Shown: positions 43,618-54,240 of the stretch, piece by piece
Numbering within the stretch: the first letter of the stretch is position 1
How the letters are laid out: each line of letters starts with the position of its first letter
Assembly: GCA_021018995.1 (NCBI GenBank)
Contig: CM037596.1
Location: 11,979,501 to 12,043,500, forward strand
Direction of reading: 5' to 3'
DNA length: 64,000 nucleotides
Origin: Chloranthus sessilifolius
Taxonomy: Eukaryota; Streptophyta; Magnoliopsida; Chloranthales; Chloranthaceae
Position numbers and translations under genes: made by a program
The notes under the pieces: model-generated
Seen by the model: only the letters and a program-made list of their open reading frames with translations
What the model was told of the DNA's origin: nothing
Database searches by the model: none

Positions 43618-44905
43618 TCAGTCAGGGTGAGCCAGTGGCTCACTCAAAGAAATAGTGTTAGAGAATGCAATCGCATTCTCAAGGAACGGTTTCAATCGCT
43701 GACCGTTAACCCGAAAAACATTCCCGTGTTTCGGGTTGATAATATCTACTGCCCCATTGGGGAGTATTCGAGAGATTTTAAAAGGACCACTCCAACGGGT
43801 TTTTAGTTTCCCCGGAAATAGATGAAGTCGGGAATTGTAGAGTAAAACTAGTTGACCAACAACGAACGATTTTCGCAGAATATTTTGATCATGAACCCGT
43901 TTCATCCGGTCCTTATACGATTTAGCACAGTCATATGCATCAGCACGGATTTCCTCTAATTCATTTATTTGGAGACCCCTTTGGGTACCAGATTCCAGGA
44001 AATCGAAATTCAATGACTTAACGGCCCAAAATGCTCGATGCTCTATTTCAGCAGGAGGTGACATCCTTTACCAAAGACCAACCGATACGGCGACATGCCA
44101 ATCGGAGTTTTAAATGCGATTCTATCGCCCATAGGCGTCATTCAATTTTAACGACCATCTTTACGGTTGGATTGATTGTCTTTTCTAAAATTTGCTTAAG
44201 TTCCCGATTAGAGACTTCAACTTGGCCACTTGTGCGAGGATGGTAGGTGTAGCAACTTTGTGTGTGACACCATATTTCTTCATTAATTGGGTGAACACTT
44301 TGTTGCAAAAGTGCTTTCCACCATCATCGATTATCGCTTTGGAATGCCAAACGTGAAAAACACTTGATCCTTGAGAAATCGATCACTACTCTGTGATCAT
44401 TAGATTTACATGCCACGGCCTCTACCCATTTGAAACATAGTCAACGCCGACAAGAATGAACGTATTTCCAAAGCGAATTGGGAAAGGACCCATAAAATCG
44501 ATCCCCAAACATCAAATAACTCAACTTCTAAAATTGGATTGAGCGGCATCATGTTGCGCTTTGAGATTCGGCCTAGCATTTGACAGTTGTGACAGGATTT
44601 GCAATGTTGATGGCAATCCTTAAATATCGTCGGCCAGTAGAAACCACTTTGAAAGATCTTAGCTGCATCTTTTGGAACTAAATGACCTCCACAGCTAACT
44701 CATGACAGAGCGAGATGATTCGTGGTTGCTCAGATTCAGGAATGCATCGTCGTATGATTTGATCAGGACAGTATTTGAATAAGTACGGATCCTCAAACGA
44801 ATAGTGTTTCACCCGAGCTAAGAAAATAGATTTCTCATTCCTCGACCAATGGTGAGGTAATTTCTGACTAGGAAATTGACAAGATCCGCATACCAAGGTG
44901 GGCAA
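43618..44905 (-). pseudogene. Athila integrase, frameshifted
   Basis: Minus-strand pieces. 44,905-44,678: HHWSRNEKSIFLARVKHYSFEDPYLFKYCP (as HHWSRNEKSIFLARVKHYSF and EDPYLFKYCPDQIIRRCIPE) and ISLCHEL, the N-terminal zinc region. Between 44,670 and 44,070 the catalytic core is broken by many small frameshifts. 44,064-43,618 is the intact C-terminal part: IEHRAFWAVKSLNFDF, LQINELEEIRADAYDCAKSY, KSFVVGQLVLLYNSRLHLFP, GKLKTRWSGPFKISRI and FRVNGQRLKPFL. This end is very typical of Athila integrase. It joins cDNA to the host genome in live elements. The three catalytic acidic residues are not readable in one frame. Confidence 0.85.
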
Positions 44906-45427
44906 TCAATCACGAACAAGCTGTTCATCCGGAAGTGCTCCAAGATTGGAACAGGCTTGTCGGGTTTCTCAATAATAATTCGTGACAAATGGTCCACCAC
45001 ATTTTCTCGAACCTTCTTGTCCTTGATCTCCAAATCAAACTCTTGTAACAACAAGATCCACCTTATTAAAGCGTGCCTTAGCCTCTTTCTTAGCGAACAG
45101 ATATCGCAGAGCGTGATCTGTGAATACCACAACTTTAGATCCTAATAAATAGGATCGAAATTTATCAATACAAAACTACCAGCCAGTTCCTTTTCGATTG
45201 GTCGAGTAGTTCAACTGGCATCGTTTAGAGTGCGACTCGCATAGTAGATCACATGCGGTAATTTTTCTATTCGTTCCCAAAACAGCTCCAATTGCATAAT
45301 CGGAGGCGTCAAGCACATAATTTCGAGCAGGAATTCCCGATTCGGAGATTGAATTATGAGCTTTATCAATTCGCCTTAATAGCTTCAAAGGCACTGCAAC
45401 ATTTATCATCAAAGATGAATGGAACAT
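44818..45427 (-). pseudogene. Athila RNase H
   Basis: Frames at 45,427-45,176 and 45,132-44,818. The first has NYVLDASDYAIGAVLG with a catalytic Asp. The second has the C-terminal IRWILLLQEFDLEIKDKKVR and VVDHLSRI, the standard link to integrase (…NVVADHLSRL). The usual ATEKELLAVVFA stretch is disrupted between them. Degrades RNA of the RNA:DNA hybrid in live elements. Confidence 0.85.
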
Positions 45428-45484
45428 CTTTGGAAAGTAAGTCGCAGAGCCCGTGCTATCTTCTTGAAATCTTTAATAAAACGC

Positions 45485-46180
45485 TCAGAAAAACGGCGTG
45501 GCCCGGAAAAGATCTCGATTTCCTTCACGTCTCGGTGGTGGTAGGTCGGCAATTAAATCAACTTTAGCTTTATCGACCTTGATACCACGGGACGATATGA
45601 TGTGTCCCAAAACAATGCCATCTTTAACCATGAAATGACATTTTTCCCAGTTAAGAACAAGGTTCTTCTCCTGGCATCGTGCAAGCACTAGCGACAAATG
45701 ATTCAAACAGTCAGCAAAACTGTTTCCATGTATTGAGAAGTCGTCCATGAAGACTTCCAAGAATCGCTCGACCATATCCGAAAAATACTCGGATACATCT
45801 TTGGAATGTAGTGGTGCATTACAAAGCCCAAAACGGCATTCGTCGGTGGAGAAAGTACCAAAAGGACATGTGAAAGTGGTCTTCTCCTCGATCCTCCGGG
45901 TAATGACTATTTGGTTATACCGAATAGCCATCGAGAAAGCAATAGTACTCATGCCCAATCTTTCTAACATCCGATCGATAAACGGAAGTGGAAAGTGATC
46001 TTTCCTCGTCATCAAATTTAACTTCCGATAATCAATGCACACTCTCCACCTGTTTGAATTTTGTAGGGACCGATGTTTTCTTCATTCTTTACCACCTGAT
46101 TCCCGATTTCTTAGGGACCACTTGTGTGGGTCATTCTTGTCCGAGATGGGGTATATGATTCCATCTAAAGTTTGATTACC
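45485..46180 (-). pseudogene. Athila reverse transcriptase
   Basis: 46,042-45,485 holds CIDYRKLNLMTRKDHFPLPF, IDRMLERL, EEKTTFTCPFGTFSTDECRF, GLCNAPLHSKDV, the catalytic box EVFMDDFSIHGNSF (Asp-Asp near 45,743), KNLVLNWEKCHFMVKDGIVL and GHIISSRGIKVDKAKVDLI. 46,043-46,180 carries the N-terminal part (GIIYPISD...) in another frame. The first catalytic Asp region reads AFSMAIRYNQ where the family has FLDGYSGYNQ, so an active-site Asp is lost. Several small indels compared with the usual Athila RT spacing. Confidence 0.9.
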
Positions 46181-47602
46181 TCATTTGGACCACATCTTGC
46201 ATGATAGGTTCAGTCTCCTCTGTGGTTCCCTAGAAGGCTTAGCATTGTCTTCCAAATGGATTCGGTGCATACACACCGTTGGACTAATGCCTTTGATATC
46301 TTTTATCGACCAACCGATGGCACTTTGGTGCTCTTTAAGTACATTCATGAGTCGGCCTTCGATTCGCATCCAAAGGTTGATGATATGATAACAAAGTTGA
46401 GTTTCATTCTCCCCCAGGTAGGCATACTTGAGATTCTCCGGAAGAGGTTTAAGTTCTAAGGACACTTTCTCCTCCTTTTTTGGCTTTTCCTCGATTAATT
46501 CAATTTGAGTTCCACACTCTATTTCCTGTTCTTCACCCAGACGTGGTGTGGAATCCAACATGTGATTTACTTCTTGGATTAGTTGATCCACATCGAAATT
46601 TTCTCCAAAATGCGCAAGACAAGCTGCTAGAGGATCCTCAGATTCAGATGCATTAAATATTTCCTCTACAATTTCATCGAGTATGCAAGCTTGTGCATGT
46701 TCGTCATCCTCCATGGGCTGCTTGGCAATATTAAAAATGTTGAGTTCAACTGTCATATTCCCGAATGACAGATTCATGATCCCATTTCGACAATTGATCA
46801 GCGCATTGGAGGTTGCTAGGAATGGTCTTCCTAGAATCACTGGAATATTATTCTTCAAATTTGATGCTGGTTCAGTGTCTAGAACAACAAAATCTACAGG
46901 AAAGTAGAAAGAATCCACCTTGATGAGGACATCTTCTACAATTCCTCGAGGGATTTTTACGGACCGATCAGCTAACTGAAGGGTCATTGCAGTGGTCTTA
47001 AGTTCTCCCAATTCGAGCTCCTTATACACAGAATAAGGCAACAAGTTAACACTTGCTCCTAAGTCCAAAAGAGCCTGATCAATACGGTTATCGCCGATAA
47101 TGATCGAGATTGTAGGACAACCTGGGTCCTTGTATTTGATCGGGAGCTTTGCTTGCAATACTGAACTAACCAGCTCGGCTAAGAAAGCCTTTTTCGGAAT
47201 ATTGGTCTTTCTTTTGATTGTGACCAATTCCTTCAAAAATTTAGCATAAGCAGGTACTTGACGGATGGCATCCAGGAAAGGAATATTAATTTTTAATTGC
47301 TTGAAAATCTCATTTATTCCTTCCACATCACGATTTCTCAGTGGTGCCATCAATCTTTGCGGGTATGGTGCTTTCGGAACAAGACTCTTATTTTGTTCAC
47401 TCTTGTTGTCTGATATTTCTTTTGCTTGTACTTTGTCATCAATTTCTTCTCTCTCTTCAGATTTCTTCTCTCCATCAGACTCTTCCTCCTCCTCTGGCAA
47501 CACTACTTTGTTATCGACCTGCTTTCCAGATCTCAACGCCAGTGATTGCCCGAATTTGTTGTTGATTATCCTCTTGTGTTGAAGTTGATGTTTGTTCAAC
47601 AA
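46181..47602 (-). CDS. Athila gag C-terminus / protease segment, long open frame
   Basis: 473 codons open without interruption, the best-preserved coding stretch of the window. The N-terminal part is acidic and Lys/Glu-rich (LPEEEEESDGEKKSEEREEI), then PQRLMAPLRNRDVEGINEIF and KQLKINIPFLDAIRQVPAYA. The aspartic protease has the active site DQALLDLGASVNLLPYSVYK (Asp at about 47,072-47,074) and VDFVVLDTEP, VILGRPFLATSNALINCRNG. The C-terminal part leads into RT. In the living element it is an internal part of gag-pol, so the ATG at 47,602 is not necessarily a start. DLGAS in place of DTGA is normal for Athila. Confidence 0.88.
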   Translation of the reverse strand: MLNKHQLQHKRIINNKFGQSLALRSGKQVDNKVVLPEEEEESDGEKKSEEREEIDDKVQAKEISDNKSEQNKSLVPKAPYPQRLMAPLRNRDVEGINEIFKQLKINIPFLDAIRQVPAYAKFLKELVTIKRKTNIPKKAFLAELVSSVLQAKLPIKYKDPGCPTISIIIGDNRIDQALLDLGASVNLLPYSVYKELELGELKTTAMTLQLADRSVKIPRGIVEDVLIKVDSFYFPVDFVVLDTEPASNLKNNIPVILGRPFLATSNALINCRNGIMNLSFGNMTVELNIFNIAKQPMEDDEHAQACILDEIVEEIFNASESEDPLAACLAHFGENFDVDQLIQEVNHMLDSTPRLGEEQEIECGTQIELIEEKPKKEEKVSLELKPLPENLKYAYLGENETQLCYHIINLWMRIEGRLMNVLKEHQSAIGWSIKDIKGISPTVCMHRIHLEDNAKPSREPQRRLNLSCKMWSK

Positions 47603-49019
47603 CCATTTGGCCCCTTGGGTTAGGAACAGTGGCTTGAAATGAACCTTTTCTTCACGAGAAAGGATGCCAATTGCCCAATTTGGGTCTCTATTTTAGAGAT
47701 TGAGGACGGTGAGAATGGATGAGTTTCATCAGTCCTCAGAAGGAGTTTGTGTATGAGGACGCTATGTGATTTCGTGGGTTGTTAAATCCAGTGGTGGAAA
47801 TGTCAAGACAATATTTTGTTGTGGTTGGTTTTGATAACCTCCCATTGGTCGTAAACTGAAAATTCTGGTTCATTTGCCGTGGTCGCCCAACCCGATTTTG
47901 ATTGTATTGAAATTGATTCGGTTATTGAACCCTTGTCATGAAATTGCCTTGACCGTAGTTCTCATGGTCCTTGATTGAAATTTTGTTAGATAAAAGTTCA
48001 TCCCTCGCTCGGGCTGCATTCTTTGATTATCTTGTTTCCATGAGAAATTTGGGTGGTTTCTCCCTATTTGGGTTATTCTCATTGAAAACGCTTCCTTGAT
48101 TCCGCCTATAATTATTCACCACATTTAATTGTTCGATGTGTCTTCATGATAGTTCGCATTGAAGGACATTCATCTCGCCATATGCATTGGACTTGCAAAA
48201 ATTGAACACGGGTCGCTGTGTATTGACCATATGCACATTCTTCTTTACTTTCAATTCCTCCACTTGTTGAGTGAGGAAATCAATTTTAGCAATCGATCCG
48301 GGGAATCTTTACTACGCAATCCTCCTTTCTTTTGTTGAACTCCCGCTTGATCCCGGTTTTGACCGCTTGTTCCTAGTCTTTGTGAAATCCCAAAGGTCGA
48401 GAGTCCTCACTAGCTTTTCTAAGAAAGCATAAGATTCGTTTCTTTAAGGCTCGTGAATCCTCCGCCATTCATTGACTCCACCAGATGTCTATTTGGTTGA
48501 TTTAATCCATTGTAGAAACACGACTAGTCTCCACTTTGAGTATCCATGGATATTTGAGTAAGAGATCCATGAATCTATCCCAAGCTTCATATAATCTCTC
48601 ATCTTTCCTTCTATGCGTGAAATCCGTGATTTCACGCCTAAGGGCATTCTGCCTTCGCCATAGGGAAGAACTTTGATAGAAACTTTTGACCATCCGATCC
48701 TGTGGTTATGGATCCCGATGGTAGAGAATTTAACCATGCTTTCGCTTTATCCTTTATAGAGAAAGGAAATAAGCGCAACAATGTATTCTTCACGAAATTT
48801 TGGTAACAGATGAGCAGCATTTCAACGAAGTCTTTAATATGCCGGTATGGATCTTCTCGATCCATGCCGTGAAAGATTGGAAGGATTTGATGACATTTGT
48901 CCTAATTTCAAACCGCCACCGTGTGTATGGGTACACAATGCATGATGGGTGTTTGTAGTTATTGGAGAAAACAATTCTCTCAATGTTGGTTCTTCCTCTT
49001 GTTCGAAAGTTGCATTCAT
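47603..49019 (-). pseudogene. Athila gag, frameshifted
   Basis: Start ATG at 49,017-49,019 (MNATFEQEEEPTLRELFSP). The core is in a second frame (48,865-48,638): DPYRHIKDFVEMLLICYQN, LRLFPFSIKDKAKAWLNSLP, SGSITT, then GQKFLSKFFP after a damaged WDDL stretch. A third frame (48,693-48,502) has DERLYEAWDRFMDLLLKYPW. From 48,480 to 47,603 only short Gln/Asn-rich pieces remain readable. The gag core is the structural protein of the particle. The indels are short and closely spaced. Confidence 0.85.
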
Positions 49020-49405
49020 GTTGTCACCATATTGACTTCAAAGGATGATTCACTTAAAACTTTCTCGCTTTGATCTAGCGCCTTACGATTTGGACCGATG
49101 TGCACGCTCGATCTCGTAATTTAATGTCTAAATTTCTCTTTAGAAGACCTAGTGTGCATACAAAGGATGCATAAAGCAGAGGTTTTCGGCAGAGCAACCT
49201 CAAAACAAAAATAAAATATATCAAAATAAATTCTTTTTTTTTTTCTTTTTTTTAAAACGATTAATCGAGTATAACTCGATCAATCGAGGACAACTCGACC
49301 TCCGTAAATTTTTTTTTTTTTTTTTTTTAATTGCTAAATACTATTTTAATCCTCTAAAATTCCTAAAATTTATCGCTCACCAAAATTCAGATTTTCTAAA
49401 TTTAA

Positions 49406-49423
49406 TCCCCGGCAACGGCGCCA
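49406..49423 (-). other. Athila primer binding site (tRNA-Asp)
   Basis: Minus strand TGGCGCCGTTGCCGGGGA, complementary to a tRNA-Asp 3' end, 6 bases after the 5' LTR. This is the diagnostic Athila primer site. Confidence 0.92.
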
Positions 49424-50696
49424 AAAACTTGATGTGATTTTTTAATGTATGTTTTACTCGCAAGTGCACGAATCGGTTTGTATATAATGGGTGCGGAGTA
49501 CGAGATCGTTCCCACGAGGATTAATGTTGAAATACCTAAAAGAGACAAGTAATTCTAGAAATCTATTAAGATCTAACAGTATTCTACCAATTTTATGATT
49601 TAAGTGGTTGGTGAGATGGTAATTAATGACTACAAACTAAAATTCAATTGATGATTAACAAATAAAAGTAAAGATGATGATAAAGATGAAGATACTAAAT
49701 CCTCCCATCTTTGGTCCGTTCTTCCTATAATATAAATCTAAGGATTAAATTATGAGATATTTCATTAGTAACAAACATCTTTTATGGAAGATCAATGGTC
49801 AACACCCTAATAGGTTCCATGTTGCATCCCTGCAATTAGGACTTAGATGATTTTCATATATAGATCTGGGATCAAGGGTACGGCTAGACACGCATGATCT
49901 CAGGTTCAAATAAAAACCATCCCCAAAGTGGGTGAAAATTCCAACAAGAATACCACTTACAAATCTGAAATCAAGGGCATGGCTTTCAAGACACTTTATT
50001 CGAGATTAGGATATTTAAGATAAAATTACCATTACGTAACCAAGATCCGTGGCATGGCTCAAGACACTCGATCCCGAACATAATCATAATTAAATCCACA
50101 CGAAAACACAAAGACCATAACAATGATAGGGTAAAATTACCGTCACAGATCTGAGATCCCGGGCATGACTCGGCACACGCGATCCCGGTTAGTGGCGGGG
50201 ATTTCATCCATTCATGATAGCACAATAACCATAAATTAAAATCTCATATTTTAATCCCTAATTTTATATTATTAAAAGTACATCCCTCGGATGGAATCAT
50301 TAGTCCCCCATCCCTATAAATTTAGCCACACATATTGAAAATAAATGATATAAATAAATAAAGACGGGAAAATAACATTAATTAAAATTACCTCAAACTT
50401 CAAACGGATGATAATCTTGAGAAACGAAATAAATGCAGAAATAAACTTTGAACAAAATTTATAAACTGAATACTGAAAAATTTAAGAACAAAGCTCTCAA
50501 AAAGAAATAATAAAACTTCCTATTTTTATGAAAAATAATGGCTAAAAACTAAGAACACTAAGAACTAAAACTCTCTAAAAAAACTCTAATTCTAATCTCT
50601 AATCTACTCCTAATTCTCTACTCTTACTCTACTCTACTCCTCTACGTTTACTTTACTCTACTCTACCATTACTACTTTTTCTCGAAGTGTTTGAGT

Positions 50697-50706
50697 CTTT
50701 AAATAG
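50697..50706 (-). promoter_or_regulatory. TATA box of Athila 5' LTR
   Basis: Minus strand GGAATCTATTTAAAGACTC, about 560 bp into the LTR, just downstream of the TCGATTAATCGA palindromes and followed by an AG-rich leader. The same site is at 38,104-38,113 in the other LTR. Confidence 0.6.
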
Positions 50707-50744
50707 ATTCCGTCGCGCAAAGGTTTCCCAGGCCGAGTTTTTAG

Positions 50745-51060
50745 GGTCGATTAATCGACCCAGAGCTGTCGATGCATCGAGCCGACAATTCTTCCACAAA
50801 ATCACATTTCCAGTGTCAGAATCGTGTCAGACTGCTATTCCTGCTCGATTAATCGACCTGTAGGGTCGATGCATCGACCCCAGAAATCCGTGAAAATCAG
50901 CACTTTTTGTGGTTCAGACACTGCTTCGGTATTTCGGCCATAACTTTCTGTCCCGAACTCGGATTGAGACGATTCTTGTGCCGTTGGAAAGCTGACAAAA
51001 AGATCTACAACTTTCATGTTTTGACAATTTTGTAATTCGGCCGTCTTGAAGGTCCAAATT
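50745..51060 (+). repeat. Palindromes plus conserved block in Athila LTR (antisense to the element)
   Basis: TCGATTAATCGA (50,748), TCGATGCATCGA (50,769), TCGATTAATCGA (50,845), TCGATGCATCGA (50,866). Then GGCCATAACTTTCTGTCCCG (50,936), ACTCGGATTGAGACGATTC, GCCGTTGGAAAGCTGACAAA and CTACAACTTTCATGTTTTG. It matches LTR B and LTR E in order. Here the module runs against the element's transcription. Confidence 0.85.
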
Positions 51061-52904
51061 TAGCCGCAAGTCGCACCAAGTTCTTGATTACCCGAAATTG
51101 CAGTGTTTTTGCATTATATTCTGAATTCTTGCACTGTTTTCTATACTTGGCTCATATTTACCTGAAACACTTCAAATCTAATAAATCTTATCAGATAGCC
51201 TTCATCGGATAGCTAAATATAGGTATTTAGGGGTGAAATATTCTCATTTTTCAGTACTCATCAAATTACATCGAACTCTTTGAATTAGTAGTTGATCGCA
51301 TTTGAATTGAATCCGATTATTTGAATTTCGAATATTGAAATGTTGATCGCATTGAATCAGTGAAGAAGTCCAAATCTTTGAATTTGAATCTGAATTATGA
51401 TCTTCAAACTTTGAACCGGAATGTGAACTCTGAAATTAGAACTTTGAAATTTAGCCTTGAATTTGAGATGAAATGGAACATACTGAATATGAAATTTGAG
51501 TACTGAATTCTCTGAATTCTGAATATAAATAGGATAGAATTGGACATTGAAAATCATTGAATTGTGAACATCGAAGTTTTTAAATTTTTAGTTGCTTTGG
51601 AATCCTTTGAATAAGGATCATTGAAATTAGGAATGTAATGGACTTAGCTTTGAATTGAACTCTGTATCTGAAAGCGAATACGAACTTAGAAAATGAACCT
51701 TGAATAGGAACTTTGGATTTTGAATATGAACTACGAACTATGAAAATGAAAATCGTGAGAATCTTTGTAAATATCGAACTCTGCGAATTCCGAATGTGAA
51801 ATTGAATAGCCAATAATGAATCCGTACACACCGATTGGACACTGACTACACAACTATATACTAACTGGACCGATACGGCGGGTTATCCATACATACTGCA
51901 CATTGAACACTACATACATCCTGGACCAAGACTGATGGGTTATCTTGTACACATTGCATACAATCGTGGACCGATGTATGTTATTCAGACACACCGCATA
52001 TGCATACAGATTGGATTAGTATGGCGAGTTATTTGTACACATTGTAGATAGTATATCTTGACCGAATCACGATACATCGACCGGACTGCAATGGGTTATC
52101 CGTACCTCGTATACCTCGTATATCGACTAAACCACTACATACACTAACTAGACCGGTACGATGAGTAATTCGTACACACTGTCAGATGTGAACTGGAAAT
52201 CTGAACACTATAAGATGTGAACTAAAAATCTAAATACTGTAAGATGTGAACAATGGAAATTTGAATGTGAACTTGAGAACTGAGAATGAATCATTGAAAT
52301 TTGTGTGAAACTCTGAATTTTTTATTTTTATTTCAATTTAAGGATATGTGCAAATTCTATTTTGAAAGTGAATTGTATTTTGCAACTCTGTCATGAATAT
52401 CTGCATTGATATGATGAAATCTGAAATTGATATTGATATTTATCCTACTGAGCTTAGACTATTAGCCCACCCTGACTATACATCACAGGAGTAGCTCCTG
52501 ATCAGAACCCTAGACGTGAGGAGAATTCAGGATTTCATACAAGAAAAAGAAGCAAACAGTGCTACTAATCCAGATTGGGTAGTGTGATCTTTGGATTTAG
52601 AACTTAGTAAGTTCATAAGGTTTTGGGTACAATGGTACCATTTGTTTTGTATATACAATGGTGTACCACTGTTTTGGTCTTGGTCGGTCATCACCGGTGG
52701 TTTTATTTTAGATATTTTATTTTAGATGTTTTGTATAGAAATGTAATTATCTGCCTTAAATTTCACTTAGGGGTGGATGTACGAAGTGTTCTGTAATCAG
52801 ATTGTGTTTTGTGACTCGATGGTCTGGGTCTTCCCATTTGGTTTAAAAAGTTAAAAAATATATATATCTCAGAAAATATTGTTGGGAAAATTCGGGCTGT
52901 CACA

Positions 52905-53814
52905 CAGTCCCTTCTTGGACACATGTGGTAGGAGCATACAGAATAAAGTATCCATGCATTCTACAAGTATTTATCTACAACCACTAATAACATGTTTCCA
53001 TCTTCATCCAGAGCTTGTTAGGCTATACCAGCCTCATCAACGAGCATCGTCCATCTTTGTTTGTAACTGTGGACAACATCTTCTTATATGACCATTTTCG
53101 TGACATTTATAGGATTCTACTGTCTTTTTATTTTTGGATTTAGATATAGACTTTGAACTATCCCTTCCGGATTTACGATTCTCTGCTCTCCCCTTAACCA
53201 ACATGTCATCTACTTGTGTATCACAATTCAAACTTTTCTTTCTCATGTCGTTACAAAGCAATGCCGCTGTAACCAACTCCAGTTCAATAGTATCATTGCC
53301 ATAGAGCAGCGTGGTAACAAGGTGCTCATAGAAATCAGGGAGGAAAGAAAAAAGCAATAGCGCTTTGTCTTCATCCTTAACCTCTTCTCCAACAGTTAAT
53401 AATTAAGATATTATTCTATTGAATTCGTTCAGATGTTCGTTGTGAGAAGTACCTACCTTCATGTGCAACATGTACAGTTGCTTCTTGAGATTTAGACGAC
53501 TCGTTGGAGATTTCATCATGTAGAGACTCTCCAATTTGGCCCACAGTGAAGCCGTCGAGTTCTCTCGCATCACATTGTACATATTCTCCTTCGCTAGACA
53601 TAGCCAAATCGTACTACACGCCTGATGTTTGAATTTTTCCCAATCACCATCAGACATATCCGCCAGCTAACCAAATGCCCTTTCAATGCCTTGTGCAGTC
53701 CTTGTTGAATCAAGATATCCCAAACTTGTACTTGCACAGGCTGAAATTGATCTTTCGATAAAATTTCTCAACCTCGAACCTCACGTTCGAAACTTTTGCG
53801 GACTTCGATGTCAT
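52905..53814 (-). pseudogene. Ty1/copia gag and protease start (Tork/Tnt1-like), cut by LTR E
   Basis: Start ATG at 53,814 (MTSKSAKVSNVRFEVEKF). Then DWEKFKHQACSTIWLCLAKE, NSTASLWAKLESLYMMKSP, LKKQLYMLHMKVGTSHNEHL, NEFNRIIS; after a stop, FSFLPDFYEHLVTTLLYGND; then a zinc knuckle CHENGHIRRCCP in which the first Cys pair is changed (YKCHENGHIRRCC). The protease start reads WILYSVCSYHMCPRRDW with the catalytic Asp replaced by Tyr. Sequence stops inside it at 52,905, where LTR E ends. The primer site and LTR lie directly upstream, so this is the 5' end of an element. Stops near 53,400 and the lost Asp make it dead. Confidence 0.82.
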
Positions 53815-53838
53815 CTCCAATTGTAGAACAGAAACCTT

Positions 53839-53850
53839 GCTCAGATACCA
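53839..53850 (-). other. Copia primer binding site (tRNA-iMet)
   Basis: Minus strand TGGTATCTGAGC, 11 of 12 matches to the usual TGGTATCAGAGC, three bases after the LTR end. Confidence 0.85.
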
Positions 53851-53853
53851 ATC

Positions 53854-54240
53854 TGTTGCACGGAAGCTCCCAAACTAACCGACGATCTCACGATGACCGA
53901 TCAAATAAGAATGCAAAATATAAGAAAATCAACCACAAACACACAAGAGACAATATTTATATGGTTCGGCAATATGCCTACGTCCATAGGCATCGATAAT
54001 CCACTATATTGATGATCATACAAGAATACAAGAACACTTAAGCCTCACCAAAGTTCTCCTCAAAACTCTAGAAAGATTTTTCAAAGCTTTACAATGATAT
54101 CTCTCCTTCTAATTCGACCAATAATCTTCCCTTTATATAAAAGTCCTGAATCTTACTTCTAACCTGATCAGTCACAGAATTTACCACTTTATCACCTTTA
54201 ACTTAGGAATTCTAGACCTTAGTTTGCTACTAATGAGATG
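53854..54240 (-). mobile_element. Copia 5' LTR (right end uncertain)
   Basis: Ends GCTTCCGTGCAACA on the minus strand, before the primer site. The outer end is not clear; it probably lies near 54,230-54,250. A TATA-like TTTATATAAAGGG (minus) is at about 54,131-54,141. No matching 3' LTR is recognised in the window. Confidence 0.6.

Larger units (their letters stand above)
36836..51263 (-). mobile_element. Athila-lineage Ty3/gypsy retrotransposon, structurally complete
   Basis: 14.4 kb with LTRs 36,836-38,670 and 49,430-51,263 ending TGATG...CATCA, and target duplication AATTA (36,831-36,835, 51,264-51,268). On the minus strand: 5' LTR, primer site for tRNA-Asp, gag, protease, RT, RNase H, integrase, two further ORFs with palindrome arrays, polypurine tract GTTTGGGGGTA, 3' LTR. 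This order and primer site are those of Athila. The LTRs are almost identical, suggesting recent insertion, yet gag-pol is full of frameshifts, so it would have needed helper proteins or has sequence errors. Confidence 0.95.
49430..51263 (-). repeat. Athila 5' LTR
   Basis: 1,834 bp, about 98-99% like the 3' LTR by eye. Differences are concentrated at about 49,980-50,105. Two palindromic pairs at 50,745-50,885; TATA box 50,697-50,706; conserved block 50,925-51,050. A 60-codon frame in the block is conserved in both LTRs only because they are identical copies. Confidence 0.95.
32912..52904 (+). mobile_element. LTR E, Tekay-like, interrupted by a copia fragment and an Athila element
   Basis: Starts TGTAACAACCC and ends TTCGGGCTGTCACA. 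LTR sequence occupies 32,912-33,531, 35,855-36,835 and 51,269-52,904, about 3.2 kb in all. The interior matches LTR A in order (GAGAGAAAGAGAAA, then CCAAAACCCC, then palindromes). The left flank is the Tat LTR (TAGAA) and the right flank is copia protease (CAGTC): no target duplication. It is either a recombinant between two LTRs or lost a flank by deletion. It carries palindromes and the CATAACTTT block (36,300-36,540). Confidence 0.65.
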
